Shown: positions 34,068 to 42,548, counted from the first letter of the stretch. The stretch: DNA of 64,000 bases from Methylobacterium sp. 17Sr1-1 (GCF_003173775.1 NZ_CP029552.1:5415001-5479000); one strand, 5' to 3'. Translations and numbers: made by a program. Notes: a model not told the origin generated them from the sequence alone.

Positions 34068-36254
34068 ATGCAGACGTTCGTGAAAGAACGCCTCGAACCC
34101 CTACCCGTATCGAGCTCAATCCAACAAAACATAACGATCTCGCCGTATCGTTCCGGGGGGCTTCAGTTGCCACAGTCTTCATTGCAATCAGAAAATGTAG
34201 TCACAAGCCTCAGCAGCGACGCGAGCGTAGCGGGTAGCCTGGGCTACGTGGTGGCACATGCCGCGCCGGGAGCCACGATCACCTTCGATCCGAGCCTTGC
34301 GGGACAGACGATCACGCTCAACCAGACGCTGGAGCTGCGCCAGGACGTCACGATCCAGGGCCACATCAACCAGGCCACGGGCCTGCCCGACATCACGCTG
34401 AGCGGCGGCGACCAGATCACGGTCCTGCACGTCGCCTCGGGAGCGACCGTCAGCCTCGACGGGCTCGACATCGCGCATGGCCACGGCCAGGGTCGGGCCG
34501 GCACGGCGGATGCCCCGAACGGCGGCGCCGCAGCGGGCGGCATCCTGAACGAGGGCACCCTCACCGTCACGCATTCCGTGTTCGAGCACGACACCGCCAC
34601 GGGCGGTGCGGGCGCGACGCCGAACGTGGGTGTGGGCGGTGCCGGCGGGGACGCGGCCGGCGCAATCCTCAACGTCGGGCAGCTCACCGTGGCGACCACG
34701 CGCTTCCTCGACGACACGGCCGTGGGCGGCGACGGCGCGGCGGGCACGAACTACGCGGGCAACCCCTTCGCGGGCACCGGGCCGCAGGCTCAGGGCGGCG
34801 GCGCGGGCGGCTCGGCGGCGGGCGCGGTGCTCAACGAGGCGGGTGCGAGCCTGACGCTGGGCGCAGGCAACGTCACCGCGACGGGCGACACGGGCACGGG
34901 CGGCCACGGCGGCCAGGGCGGCAACGGCTATAGTGCGGTCGGCAACGATGTCGGCGGGGCCGGGGGCGACCCGGATCAGGCCGGTCAGGACGGGGCCCGC
35001 GTCTACGGCAACAACACGCATTACGGCCATGGCGGCGATGCGGGATCGGGGGGCGGCAGCTCGGGAGAGATCTCGAGCGGAGCCGGCGGCGGCGGCGGCG
35101 GCCACAGCTACGCCAGCTTCGGCGGCGCAGGGGCGATCATTTCAGATCCTTCCGCCCCCTGCTATTGCCCGGGATCGCTGATCCTGACGGACCGGGGCGA
35201 GGTGGCCGTCGAGGATCTGACGATCGGTGACGTGGTGGTGACCACCTCCGGCGATCACCGCGCGATCCGGTGGATCGGCCACCGCACCCTCAACTGCCGC
35301 AACCATCCCAATCCGCTCGCCGTCTTGCCCGTCCGCATCAGCAGGGACGCCTTCGGTCCAGCCAGGCCCTCTCAGGACCTCTGGGTCTCGCCCGGGCACG
35401 CCATCTGCCTGGACGTGGACGGCGAGGTGTTCATCCCCGCCTCCGCCCTCGTCAACGGCGCCGCCGTCACCCAGGTCGCGGTCGACACCGTCACCTACTG
35501 GCACGTCGAACTCGACAGCCACGACGTGCTCCTCGCCAACGGCCTGCCCGCCGAGAGCTACCTCGACATGGGCAACCGCCGCTTCTTCGCGCAGGAGCCG
35601 GTCGTCGACCTCGCGGCCTGCCCCGATGCGGACGCGTCTGCCCGCACCCACGCCGACTTCTGCCGGCCCTTCGTCGGCAAGGGTCCGCTCGTCGACGAGG
35701 TCCGGGCCCGCCTTCGCGCCAAAGCACTCGAGAACGGCTGGACGCTCGAGCAGAATTCGATCGCCGAGCTTCATGTCGAGGTCGGCGAGCAGGTCATCCA
35801 CCCGGCCCTGGACGGCGCGATCGCGCGGTTCCGGTTGCCGGCCGCTTGCGGCGACGTGCGACTGCGCTCCCTCGCCAGCACGCCGTCGGGGGTGAGCGAC
35901 AGCCGGGACGGGCGCCGGCTGGGCGTCGATCTCAAGCGGCTGGCGCTGTGCGACGGGCAAGGCGTCTGGCGTGAGATCGGCCTGGACGACGCGCGCCTGC
36001 GCCGGGGCTTCTACCCGGTCGAGCCGCTTGCCTCGGGCGGCCTGCATCGCTGGACGGATGGGGATGCCCTGCTGCCCCGGAGCCTGTGGCAAGGGTACGA
36101 GGACGGGCACGAGGGGGAGTTCACGCTCCTGGTCGAAGTCGCGAAGCGGGATCTTCTGCGCTGGAACGCGCCGAGCGCCGGGACCGAGGCCGGTCACGCC
36201 GACGAGGCAGCCGGAGCAGCCCCCTCTCTCCAGGCCGCTCGCTCGGCTGCCTGA
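34068..36254 (+). CDS. Glycine-rich beta-helix protein with Hint domain
   Basis: 728 residues. Residues about 40-150 resemble parallel beta-helix adhesin repeats ('ATITFDPSLAGQTITLNQTLELRQ' region). About 150-360 is Gly/Asn/Thr-rich ('GGHGGQGGNGYS', 'GGDAGSGGGSSG'). From Cys365 ('CYCPGSLILTDRGEV') begins a Hint_2-type hedgehog/intein domain of about 200 residues ('VEDLTIGDVVVTTSGDH', 'DLWVSPGHAICLDVDG'), then a C-terminal region of unknown fold. Hint domains can self-cleave at the leading Cys. There is no Sec signal, so export may be by type I or not at all. It is probably surface-related island cargo; function unknown. Confidence 0.8.
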   Translation: MQTFVKERLEPLPVSSSIQQNITISPYRSGGLQLPQSSLQSENVVTSLSSDASVAGSLGYVVAHAAPGATITFDPSLAGQTITLNQTLELRQDVTIQGHINQATGLPDITLSGGDQITVLHVASGATVSLDGLDIAHGHGQGRAGTADAPNGGAAAGGILNEGTLTVTHSVFEHDTATGGAGATPNVGVGGAGGDAAGAILNVGQLTVATTRFLDDTAVGGDGAAGTNYAGNPFAGTGPQAQGGGAGGSAAGAVLNEAGASLTLGAGNVTATGDTGTGGHGGQGGNGYSAVGNDVGGAGGDPDQAGQDGARVYGNNTHYGHGGDAGSGGGSSGEISSGAGGGGGGHSYASFGGAGAIISDPSAPCYCPGSLILTDRGEVAVEDLTIGDVVVTTSGDHRAIRWIGHRTLNCRNHPNPLAVLPVRISRDAFGPARPSQDLWVSPGHAICLDVDGEVFIPASALVNGAAVTQVAVDTVTYWHVELDSHDVLLANGLPAESYLDMGNRRFFAQEPVVDLAACPDADASARTHADFCRPFVGKGPLVDEVRARLRAKALENGWTLEQNSIAELHVEVGEQVIHPALDGAIARFRLPAACGDVRLRSLASTPSGVSDSRDGRRLGVDLKRLALCDGQGVWREIGLDDARLRRGFYPVEPLASGGLHRWTDGDALLPRSLWQGYEDGHEGEFTLLVEVAKRDLLRWNAPSAGTEAGHADEAAGAAPSLQAARSAA

Positions 36255-37059
36255 TCGGGACAGCGCGCGAGAGGGCATGTGACCCCATCGCGCGGGACCG
36301 CGCTCGTTCATAGACAAGCCCGCCACGGGGTGACCCGGGCGGGCTGAGATCTTGGCGGGTCCAGCGCGCCTTTCGGCGACGCTCGACCGCGCCCAGAGAC
36401 GCTCGGCGCGCCCTCCTTGTGGTGAGGGACGCTCGATACGAGAAGACGCTTGGCGAGAAGACGCTTGGCGAGAAGACGCTTGGCGAGGGCGCGGTGAGGC
36501 CGCTGCCCTCACCCGTGAGCCGAGACGGTCTCCGGCACGCGCCGAATGGCGTTTCGCCGGATGGTCCCGTCACGCAGCGCGGTCGCCGACGAATCGGCAT
36601 CGCTACGCCCGATCGGCTGACCTGCCTCGACCTCGCCGTGGGAGAGATAGGTGTCGAGCGGCCTCATGACGTCGCGAAAAAGACCGCCCACGCCAAGGGC
36701 GTCCGTCACTTCAAAAAGCAACATGACCGTTCGACTTCCGAATGCGAGTTGTCAGGTGCCACTCGGGCGCCCCACGTCTGCCCGAACTACGATTTGGCGC
36801 TCGATACGTTCCAGTCGGCCCTGAACTTTGCGCCCCGGATGCGTGAGCCGCGACGTCCGCAGGATGCGGCGCGATGCCTCTCGGGGCGCGATGATCTCCT
36901 TCGTCACCGGCACGGGGTGGGGGAGGGTCACGATGCCGTGCCCGGAGCCATGGGTCCGGATCCTCGACGCGCAGCCGGATCACGCCACGCATCTGATTGT
37001 GCAACTCGGACGGCGCGCCATGATCCGAGGGCGGGTTTCACGCGAGCTGGCGCCGGGCG
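36255..37059. other. Non-coding stretch in the island
   Basis: About 800 bases without a recognisable gene. It holds a 15-bp triple repeat at 36440-36484. Several open frames cross it, but all are Arg-rich, mutually overlapping and matchless by eye. It is probably decayed sequence upstream of the integrase pseudogene, whose N-terminal part should have lain here. Confidence 0.5.
36440..36484. repeat. 15-bp tandem repeat, three exact copies
   Basis: The unit 'gagaagacgcttggc' occurs three times in a row without mismatch. The region is not evidently coding, so the repeat is not maintained by protein function. It has the same unit length as the repeat in the DUF892 gene. Confidence 0.95.
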
Positions 37060-37391
37060 CGGCCTTGGGCTCGGAAAGGAGGGGAAAGTCAAGCCCGGGC
37101 AGACGCCTCACGGGATCCGGCCTTCGGTGGCTTTGGGCCTGCGCGAGCGCGGCAAGACCGAGCGCGAGATCGCCGACATCCTCGACCAGAGGACGACCGA
37201 CGCTGTACCGACTACGTCCGGACCGCGGACGGGCGGCGCTCGAACAAGCGCGTGATCGACGATCTGTATGGAGAGAAGGCGGACCCAGACGGGGAGAGCG
37301 AGGCGCCCGACCGCCGAACAGGTACCTGGGTCAGGTGTCTAGATCACGTGTCTAGAACAGCGCCGGGGAGCCCAGGCAGGAGAACGATTTA
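37060..37391 (+). pseudogene. Tyrosine recombinase (integrase) C-terminal fragment, frameshifted
   Basis: One frame reads 'TPHGIRPSVALGLRERG' and 'KTEREIADILDQRTT', the HxxR box and following helices of a tyrosine recombinase catalytic domain. After about 37200 the reading continues in another frame as 'CTDYVRTADGRRSNKRV', supplying the tyrosine nucleophile (codon at 37213), then 'IDDLYGEKADPDGE'. The N-terminal half is missing and the shift breaks the gene. It points toward the 3' end of tRNA-Gln 26 bases further on, the usual place for the integrase of a tRNA-integrated element. Confidence 0.75.
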
Positions 37392-37416
37392 GTCGCTAAG
37401 TGCTTGAAGAATATGG

Positions 37417-37490
37417 TGGCTGGGGGACGTGGATTCGAACCACGACTAACGGAGTCAGAGTCCGCTGTTCTACCGTTAAACTATCCCCCA
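37417..37490 (-). tRNA. tRNA-Gln (anticodon CTG), CCA encoded
   Basis: A complete cloverleaf on the minus strand. Acceptor arms TGGGGGA and TCCCCCA pair fully, followed by discriminator G and an encoded CCA. The anticodon stem CGGA/TCCG encloses a loop with CTG. The T arm reads GTGGTTCGAATCCAC. Its 3' half is the apparent attachment site of the decayed island to its left. Confidence 0.95.
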
Positions 37491-37992
37491 ACGAGGCGTT
37501 TCGCGCTGTGGAGCAGAGGAGCGATCCGTCTGTCCGGGGTGGCGCGTCACCGCCTCGGGTGCGGTGCTGATAGGCCGGTTCGTCGGACCGGTCAAGGCAT
37601 TCTTGCGCGGCTCGGGGCATTCTTCGGGGCACAGGGCATCTTCGCCGGATGCGCGCGGGGGCGGGAGGCCGAGGCCGCGGCGGATCGATCCCGGCCGGGC
37701 CCGATGCCCGGAAGGTTTCGGCGGGCCGAGGGCCGACGGTGCCGGTCTCGCTGTCGGGCCGCGAAGGCTGAGGCGGCGACGGGGGCGGTGCAACACGTCG
37801 GGCCTGCGCCGCGTGACCAACGTCGCGGCAGCCGATGGCCGGATGAAGAACGATCGGGAGACGCCAGAGCTCCTCCGGGATACACAGGTTTTCCTTCGCG
37901 TCGATACGGTTTCACTTGATGAAGGCGTGCCGCGCCCGATATGCCTGGACGACTCGGAACGAACCGGGTTGCTCAGATCGGGATGGAACCTC
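37491..37992. other. Intergenic region upstream of mucR
   Basis: About 500 bases between tRNA-Gln and the chosen mucR start. The MucR frame is open upstream to 37564, but the residues before about 37843 are Arg/Gly-biased. A possible longer start at ATG 37843 would add 50 residues. I see no other gene; the mucR promoter should be here. Confidence 0.4.
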
Positions 37993-38532
37993 GTGTCGGA
38001 CGTCAACCTGGAGCAGCAGTCTGAGTTCGTCGGCCTCGCGGCCGACATCGTCTCGTCCTATGTCGCGAACAACAATCTCCAGGTCGCCGAGCTGCCGGGA
38101 TTGATCGCGTCGGTGCACGCCTCGCTGTCGGCGCTCGGCCAGCCGGCGGCCCCTGTGATCGAGGAGAGCCGGGCGACCCCGGCGCAGATCCGCAAGTCGG
38201 TCACGCCCGACCACCTGATCAGCTTCCTCGACGGCAAGCCCTACCGCTCGCTGAAGCGCCACCTCACCTCGCAGGGCATGACGCCCGCCGAGTACCGCCA
38301 GAAGTTCGGCCTGCCGCACGATTACCCGATGGTGGCGGCGAGCTACGCCGCCCAGCGCTCGGCGCTGGCCAAGAGCCTCGGCCTCGGGCAGCGCCGGCGC
38401 GACGCCGCGGCGGCGCAGGCCGCCGAAGCGGAGGCGGCCGCACCGGAGCCGACGCCGGCTCCCGCGGCGCCGGAGGCTCCGGCGGAGAAGCCCGCTCCCC
38501 GCCGCCGCTCGCGCAAAGCCGCGGCCGAGTAG
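37993..38532 (+). CDS. mucR: MucR/Ros family transcriptional regulator
   Basis: 179 residues from GTG 37993. The N-terminus 'EFVGLAADIVSSYVANN' and 'ELPGLIASVHASLSALG' matches the MucR dimer region. The DNA-binding part is 'SVTPDHLISFLDGKPYRSLKRHLTSQGMTPAEYRQ', followed by 'GLPHDYPMVAASYAAQRS' (quoted in two pieces of the same domain). The usual zinc-ligand Cys positions of Ros are replaced, as in many methylobacterial homologues. The last 45 residues are an Ala/Pro/Lys-rich tail. MucR proteins are global H-NS-like regulators of exopolysaccharide and motility. The start is uncertain (alternative ATG 37843). Confidence 0.87.
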   Translation: MSDVNLEQQSEFVGLAADIVSSYVANNNLQVAELPGLIASVHASLSALGQPAAPVIEESRATPAQIRKSVTPDHLISFLDGKPYRSLKRHLTSQGMTPAEYRQKFGLPHDYPMVAASYAAQRSALAKSLGLGQRRRDAAAAQAAEAEAAAPEPTPAPAAPEAPAEKPAPRRRSRKAAAE

Positions 38533-38533
38533 G

Positions 38534-38680
38534 ATGGCGCTGGCCAATCCCTGGCGGCAGGCGCGCGGACGCCGCCTGCCGTCGCGCGAGCAGGCGCTGC
38601 TGCTCCTGACCGGCGCGGCCATCGTGACCGTCGGCGTTGCGCTGGCCGGGGGCGACTGGCTGGGGCGTTGGCCCGGATGA
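38534..38680 (+). CDS. Small membrane protein, 48 residues
   Basis: Begins one base after the mucR stop and ends in an ATGA overlap with the next gene, so it sits exactly in an operon slot. It has a basic N-terminus ('WRQARGRRLPSRE') and a single hydrophobic helix ('ALLLLTGAAIVTVGVALAG') ending in a Trp/Gly-rich tail. No family is recognised. The tight coupling on both sides is the main argument that it is real. Confidence 0.65.
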   Translation: MALANPWRQARGRRLPSREQALLLLTGAAIVTVGVALAGGDWLGRWPG

Positions 38681-39183
38681 GGCGCCGCCACGGCGCGGCG
38701 GGCCGCGTGCCCGCCCTCGCGGTTCCCACCGTCGTGCTCGTCGCATCAGTCCTTCTCGTCTCTTTGGCGGCCCCGGCCCGCGCGGCCGCTCCCGGCGACA
38801 AGCCGGCCTCCGCGGCGGCGGCCCTACGCGCCTGCACCGGCAAGGCGCTGCCGGAATACCGGAAGGGGGCGTGCCTCGACGATGCCGCCAAGGCGCTGCG
38901 CGAGCGCCTGGGAATGCTGGTGGAGCGCCGGCTCGCCGCCATCGCGGCAGTCGCCACCCGTCCCCCGAGCCCCGGCAGCCTCGCCGGGCGCGAGGATGCG
39001 GAGAACTGGCGCAAGGCCTTCCTCGCCACGCAGGGGGCCTGGGAGGAGTATTTCCGGCGCCACTGCGACAGCCTCTACGACTTCGACTACCATGGCGGCT
39101 CGGCGGCGGGGCAGCTCGCCTCGTCGTGCAAGATCCGGCTCCTCGGGGCGCGGATCCAGGAGTTGCAGGAGGCGGGTCCGTGA
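38677..39183 (+). CDS. Secreted protein with LprI-like domain
   Basis: 168 residues from ATG 38677, which overlaps the preceding stop. A signal peptide runs to about residue 36 ('VVLVASVLLVSLAAPARA'). The mature part has four spaced cysteines and the helical pattern of the LprI/DUF1311 domain ('CLDDAAKALRERL', 'WEEYFRRHCDSLYDF', 'ASSCKIRLLGARIQEL'). LprI-type proteins inhibit lysozyme in some bacteria; here that is only a possibility. Likely periplasmic. Confidence 0.72.
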   Translation: MRRRHGAAGRVPALAVPTVVLVASVLLVSLAAPARAAAPGDKPASAAAALRACTGKALPEYRKGACLDDAAKALRERLGMLVERRLAAIAAVATRPPSPGSLAGREDAENWRKAFLATQGAWEEYFRRHCDSLYDFDYHGGSAAGQLASSCKIRLLGARIQELQEAGP

Positions 39184-39202
39184 GCCACCGGGAGAGGCAC
39201 TC

Positions 39203-39430
39203 ATGAGTGCGCCGCTCACCTTCGAGGACGATGTCGAGGCGCGCCTGGGCGCCCTCGAGCTGATCGTGGCCGCACTCCTGCGCGAGCGGGCCGAGCGTGA
39301 TCCGCAGGCCCGGGAGGCGGTGCTGGCAGCGTTGCGGCGCGAGGCCCAGGTGCCGGCCCCGCCGACGCCGAAGACCGAGGCGGCGCTCGCCAAGGCCGTG
39401 GCGCTGGCGGAGATCATCCTGGCGCCCTGA
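39203..39430 (+). CDS. Hypothetical helical protein, 75 residues
   Basis: No family recognised. The protein is acidic and almost wholly helical ('EDDVEARLGALELIVAALL', 'PQAREAVLAALRREAQ'), with the look of a small coiled-coil adaptor. GAGAGG lies six bases upstream of ATG 39203. It follows the LprI-like gene by 19 bases and is probably co-transcribed with it. Confidence 0.6.
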   Translation: MSAPLTFEDDVEARLGALELIVAALLRERAERDPQAREAVLAALRREAQVPAPPTPKTEAALAKAVALAEIILAP

Positions 39431-39497
39431 CGGGCGCGTAGCCCTGACGGGCGCGCAGCCCTGACGGGACGCGGGCCGGCGTCCCGGATTCCTGCGC

Positions 39498-39674
39498 TCA
39501 GGCGCCGCCGATCGGCTCGGTCACCGTGCCGGTGCCGGCGCAGTCCGGGCAGGGCTCGCCCCGGATCCGGCCGGTGCCGGCGCAAGCCGGACAAAGGTTC
39601 TCGCCGGTGCCGGGCGTGCCGGGATCCGCCTTGTCTCCTGGCTTGCGGTCTCCCGGCTCGGGTGTATCCGCCAT
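39498..39674 (-). CDS. DnaJ-type zinc-finger-like mini protein, 58 residues
   Basis: The C-terminal half has two CxxCxGxG motifs ('CPACAGTG' and 'CPDCAGTG') separated by seven residues, the zinc-binding pattern of the DnaJ central domain reduced to a single zinc site. The N-terminal half is Pro/Gly/Asp-rich and disordered. GGAGGG stands five bases before ATG 39674. There is no J domain. It may be a small zinc-binding or redox protein; the function is unknown. Confidence 0.75.
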   Translation of the reverse strand: MADTPEPGDRKPGDKADPGTPGTGENLCPACAGTGRIRGEPCPDCAGTGTVTEPIGGA

Positions 39675-39732
39675 GGTGTCCCTCCGGTGAAGCGGGCGGC
39701 GGAGCCGGTCGCGACCGGCTCCGCCTCATCCG

Positions 39733-40284
39733 TCAGTATCCGTAGCCGTACGAGACGCAGGTTCCGTAGACGTCGTCGTAATAGGCGTAGGGGCCGCATC
39801 CGCCGTAGCTGGCGCCGTAGTAGCCGCCATAGCCGTAGCCGCCGTAGTAGCCGACGTTGGAGAGCCCGTAGCCGAGCCCGAGACCCAGCCCGACCCCGGC
39901 GAGGCCGTAGCCGAGGCCGCGCCCGTAGCCGCCGCGGTAGCCGTAACCCCGATAACCCCCGTAGCCGCCCCGGTAGCCGCCGAAGCCGACGCCGCGGTAC
40001 CCGCCGAGGCCGCCGCGATAGCCACCCCCGAAACCGACGCCGCGGTAGCCCGCGCCGAGACCGGCCCCGCGGAAGCCCCCACCGAGGCCCGCGCCACGGA
40101 AACCACCGCCGAAGCCGCCACCCCGGAAACCGGCCCCGCCGAAGCCGCCGCCGTGGAAGCCGCCGCCCCCGAAACCACCGCCCCGGAAACCGCCGCCGCC
40201 GAAGCCGCCGCGGGCATCGGCCCCGGCCGTGGACAGGGCGAGGGCGCCCGCGGCGAGCGCGGATGCGAGAACGAGATGCCTCAT
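39733..40284 (-). CDS. Secreted Gly/Tyr-rich repeat protein
   Basis: 183 residues with a signal peptide ('MRHLVLASALAAGALALSTAGADA') and then almost continuous Gly-Phe-Arg repeats ('GGGFRGGGFGGGGFHGG') that give way to Gly-Tyr repeats ('GGYRGYGYRGGYGRG'). Two C-terminal cysteines lie in 'YGGCGPYAYYDDVYGTC'. AGGAG precedes the ATG. Such proteins are common in methylobacteria and are probably envelope-associated; no enzymatic role is visible. Confidence 0.82.
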   Translation of the reverse strand: MRHLVLASALAAGALALSTAGADARGGFGGGGFRGGGFGGGGFHGGGFGGAGFRGGGFGGGFRGAGLGGGFRGAGLGAGYRGVGFGGGYRGGLGGYRGVGFGGYRGGYGGYRGYGYRGGYGRGLGYGLAGVGLGLGLGYGLSNVGYYGGYGYGGYYGASYGGCGPYAYYDDVYGTCVSYGYGY

Positions 40285-41096
40285 GGCACCATCTCCTGAT
40301 CGTGAAGAAAGGGTTTCCTCAGGGCCGAACAACGCCGGTGAACAAGGGCGGTTCGGCGCCGGCGCGCCGGATGCCGCCGGCTCGCGGCTTCGTGAGGCAG
40401 CGGCCTCCCGGAAGCCGGCGGCACGGGGCGGACGGTCCGGGCATTCTCGCCGCTGCGGCGGGTCCAGGACAATCGTTCTCACCGGGAGCCTCGATCGTTG
40501 AATGTATATTCCCAAAAACCGCCGTTTCAGGTCAATATTTCATCTCCTGCACACTCTCGCCCGTGGCAGACGATTCGAGCATGGAAAGATTATTTAGCCG
40601 AACTGCGCCTGGTGATCGCCCTGTTCGCCTGCGCCATGCTCATCGACAACGACGTCACGCCGGCTACGGCGTGACGATCACGACGAATCAGGGCAAAGCC
40701 TCGGCGTCGGGCTTCACCATCGCCTGGATCGACGATCCGTCGGCGTCATCGTGCCGTGCTCGCTGGTCAACACCTTCATCGACGACAAGGTGCATGGTTG
40801 CCTGAGCCAGAACAGCGTCGCCATGACAGCAACGATCCAACAGCAATGATCTGAATCCGGAGGCCCCGCGACGGCAGCCGCTGCCGACGAGAGAGGGTCG
40901 GAGATTGCGGCGGCGCGGGAGGAGGCGGTCGGCGCCTTCTCCCACCCACTGGCTGAGGCGATCGGGCATCCCGCCGGCCTTCCCGGCGAGACGGCTGGGC
41001 ACGGCGGTCGACCCGCGCTCCCTGCACGGGCTGGCCGTGCAATCGGGTGGCACGTGCCTGCCGAAATGGGCGCCGCGACGGACCGCGACCGCCGGA
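40285..41096. other. Long intergenic region with a decayed coding trace
   Basis: About 810 bases between the Gly-rich gene and the amidase end, A+T-richer around 40500-40600. The only coding-like trace is the frameshifted stretch at 40662-40849. Otherwise I see no gene or strong repeat. Confidence 0.45.
40662..40849 (+). pseudogene. Possible frameshifted fragment of a small protein
   Basis: One frame reads 'GYGVTITTNQGKASASGFT' and 'IAWIDDPS'. Near 40740 the sense continues in another frame as 'VGVIVPCSLVNTFIDDKV' and 'HGCLSQNSVAMTATIQQQ' before TGA. Together these look like the C-terminal part of a small protein broken by a one-base change. No start and no family are visible, so it is tentative. 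Confidence 0.35.
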
Positions 41097-42512
41097 TCAC
41101 CCCCGATGCGTCACCCGCAGCTCGGCCAGGACCGGCCAGGGATAGGCCGCCTCGAAGGCGCGCGAGGCCGCGAGCACCCGCGCATCGGCCCCCATCGGCC
41201 CGACGATCTGCAGCCCGACCGGCAGGCCTCCGTCCGTCAGCCCGCAGGGCACGCTCGCGGCCGGCTGCCCCGTCAGGTTGAAGGGGTAGGAGAACGGGGT
41301 CCAGTTGAGCCAGTCGTCGCCGAAGCGCCCGTCCGGCGGCGTCAGGTTGCCGGCCGTGAAGGCGGGGGTGGCGAGCGCGGGGGTCAGGAGCAGGTCGTAG
41401 GTGCGGTGGAACCGCGCCATGGCGGTGTAGAGCGCGCCGCGGGCATTGAGGGCGGCGACGAAGTCCGGCGCCGAGATCTGCCGTCCGCGCTCGGCCGCCG
41501 CCCGCAAGGCCGGCTCGACGAGGCCGCGCGTCTCCTCCGGGATCCCGCGCAGAACATACCAGGCGCCGACGAGCCAGATCCCGTTCAGCGTCTCGACCGG
41601 GTCGGCGAAGCCCGGATCGGCCTCCTCCACGATCGCGCCGAGCTCGGCGAAGCGCTTGGCCGCCGCTTCGGTCAGCCGCGCCACCTCGGGATCGACCTGC
41701 GGGGCGAAGCCCAGGCGCGGGCTCCAGGCGACGCACAGGCCCCGCACGCCGTCCTCCAGGCCGGCCGAGTAATCCGGCGGCTCGGCGAGCGAGGCCGCCA
41801 TGTCGCGGGAATCGGGCCGGCTGATCGCCTGCATCATCAGGGCGGAATCGCGCACGCCCCGGGTCATCGGCCCGAGATGCGCCACCGGCCCGAAGGGCGA
41901 GGGCGGAAAGGCCGGCACCCGGCCGAAGCTGGGCTTGAGCCCGAAGATCCCGCAGAAGGCGGCCGGGATGCGGATCGAGCCCGCCCCGTCGGTGCCGATA
42001 TGCAGAAGGCCGAGATTGAGCGCCGCCGCCGCCGCGGCCCCGGCCGAGGAGCCGCCGGTGGTCGTGCGCGTATCCCAGGGGTTGCGGGTCGAGCCGGTAT
42101 GGCTCGAGTCGCCGAGGCCCTTCCAGCCGAATTCCGGCATCGTGGTCTTGGCGAGCGGGATCGCCCCGGCCTCGATGAGCCGGTCGACGATGGGGGCGTT
42201 CTCGGTCGCGGGCGTGTCGGGCGTGGTGAGCGAGCCGCGGCGCATCGGGTGGCCGGCCCAGGCGATGTTGTCCTTGACCGTGAAGGTCACGCCGTCGAGG
42301 GGGCCGAGGGGCTCGCCCCTGGCCCAGCGCGCCTCGGAGGCCGCCGCCGCGTCGAGCGCGCCGTCATGGTCCACCAGCACGAAGGCGTCGAGGTCCGGGC
42401 CGTACCGGTCGATCCGCGCGAGGGCATCCGCCGCCACCTCCCGCGGCGAGAGGGTGCGGTCGCGGTAGGCCTGCACCATCGCGGTCCCGTCGAGGTCGCG
42501 GATCTCGGTCAT
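41097..42512 (-). CDS. Amidase (amidase signature family)
   Basis: 471 residues with the Ser-cisSer-Lys triad: Lys in 'FTVKDNIAWAG', the cis-Ser in 'TTGGSSAGAAAA', and the nucleophile in 'GTDGAGSIRIPAAFCG'. Usual length for the family, which hydrolyses carboxylic amides in the cytoplasm. ATG 42512 has GGGAG five bases upstream, which decides against the longer frame to 42548. It follows the carotenoid-type cluster in the same direction with a 36-base gap, but has no obvious link to it. Confidence 0.92.
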   Translation of the reverse strand: MTEIRDLDGTAMVQAYRDRTLSPREVAADALARIDRYGPDLDAFVLVDHDGALDAAAASEARWARGEPLGPLDGVTFTVKDNIAWAGHPMRRGSLTTPDTPATENAPIVDRLIEAGAIPLAKTTMPEFGWKGLGDSSHTGSTRNPWDTRTTTGGSSAGAAAAAALNLGLLHIGTDGAGSIRIPAAFCGIFGLKPSFGRVPAFPPSPFGPVAHLGPMTRGVRDSALMMQAISRPDSRDMAASLAEPPDYSAGLEDGVRGLCVAWSPRLGFAPQVDPEVARLTEAAAKRFAELGAIVEEADPGFADPVETLNGIWLVGAWYVLRGIPEETRGLVEPALRAAAERGRQISAPDFVAALNARGALYTAMARFHRTYDLLLTPALATPAFTAGNLTPPDGRFGDDWLNWTPFSYPFNLTGQPAASVPCGLTDGGLPVGLQIVGPMGADARVLAASRAFEAAYPWPVLAELRVTHRG

Positions 42513-42548
42513 GCTGTCTCCCTCATCGACTCGACCCGGCCGGGCCAC

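Larger units (their letters stand above)
32356..37463. mobile_element. Remnant of an integrative island at tRNA-Gln
   Basis: Two diverged direct repeats of about 215 bases bound this 4.9-kb segment. Each consists of an integrase C-terminal coding remnant followed by the 3' part of tRNA-Gln: 32356-32572 at the left and 37228-37463 at the right. The right copy belongs to the intact tRNA-Gln; the left copy is degenerate. The tRNA parts match at 39 of 47 positions. Site-specific integration into a tRNA 3' end by a tyrosine recombinase produces exactly this layout. The segment carries an AraC regulator and a Hint-domain protein. The integrase is broken, so it is no longer mobile on its own. Confidence 0.65.

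Noticed and set aside
36828..37355. 175-residue open frame in the island
   Set aside because: It overlaps the integrase fragment in a different frame; only a few residues near its middle look protein-like, with no family.
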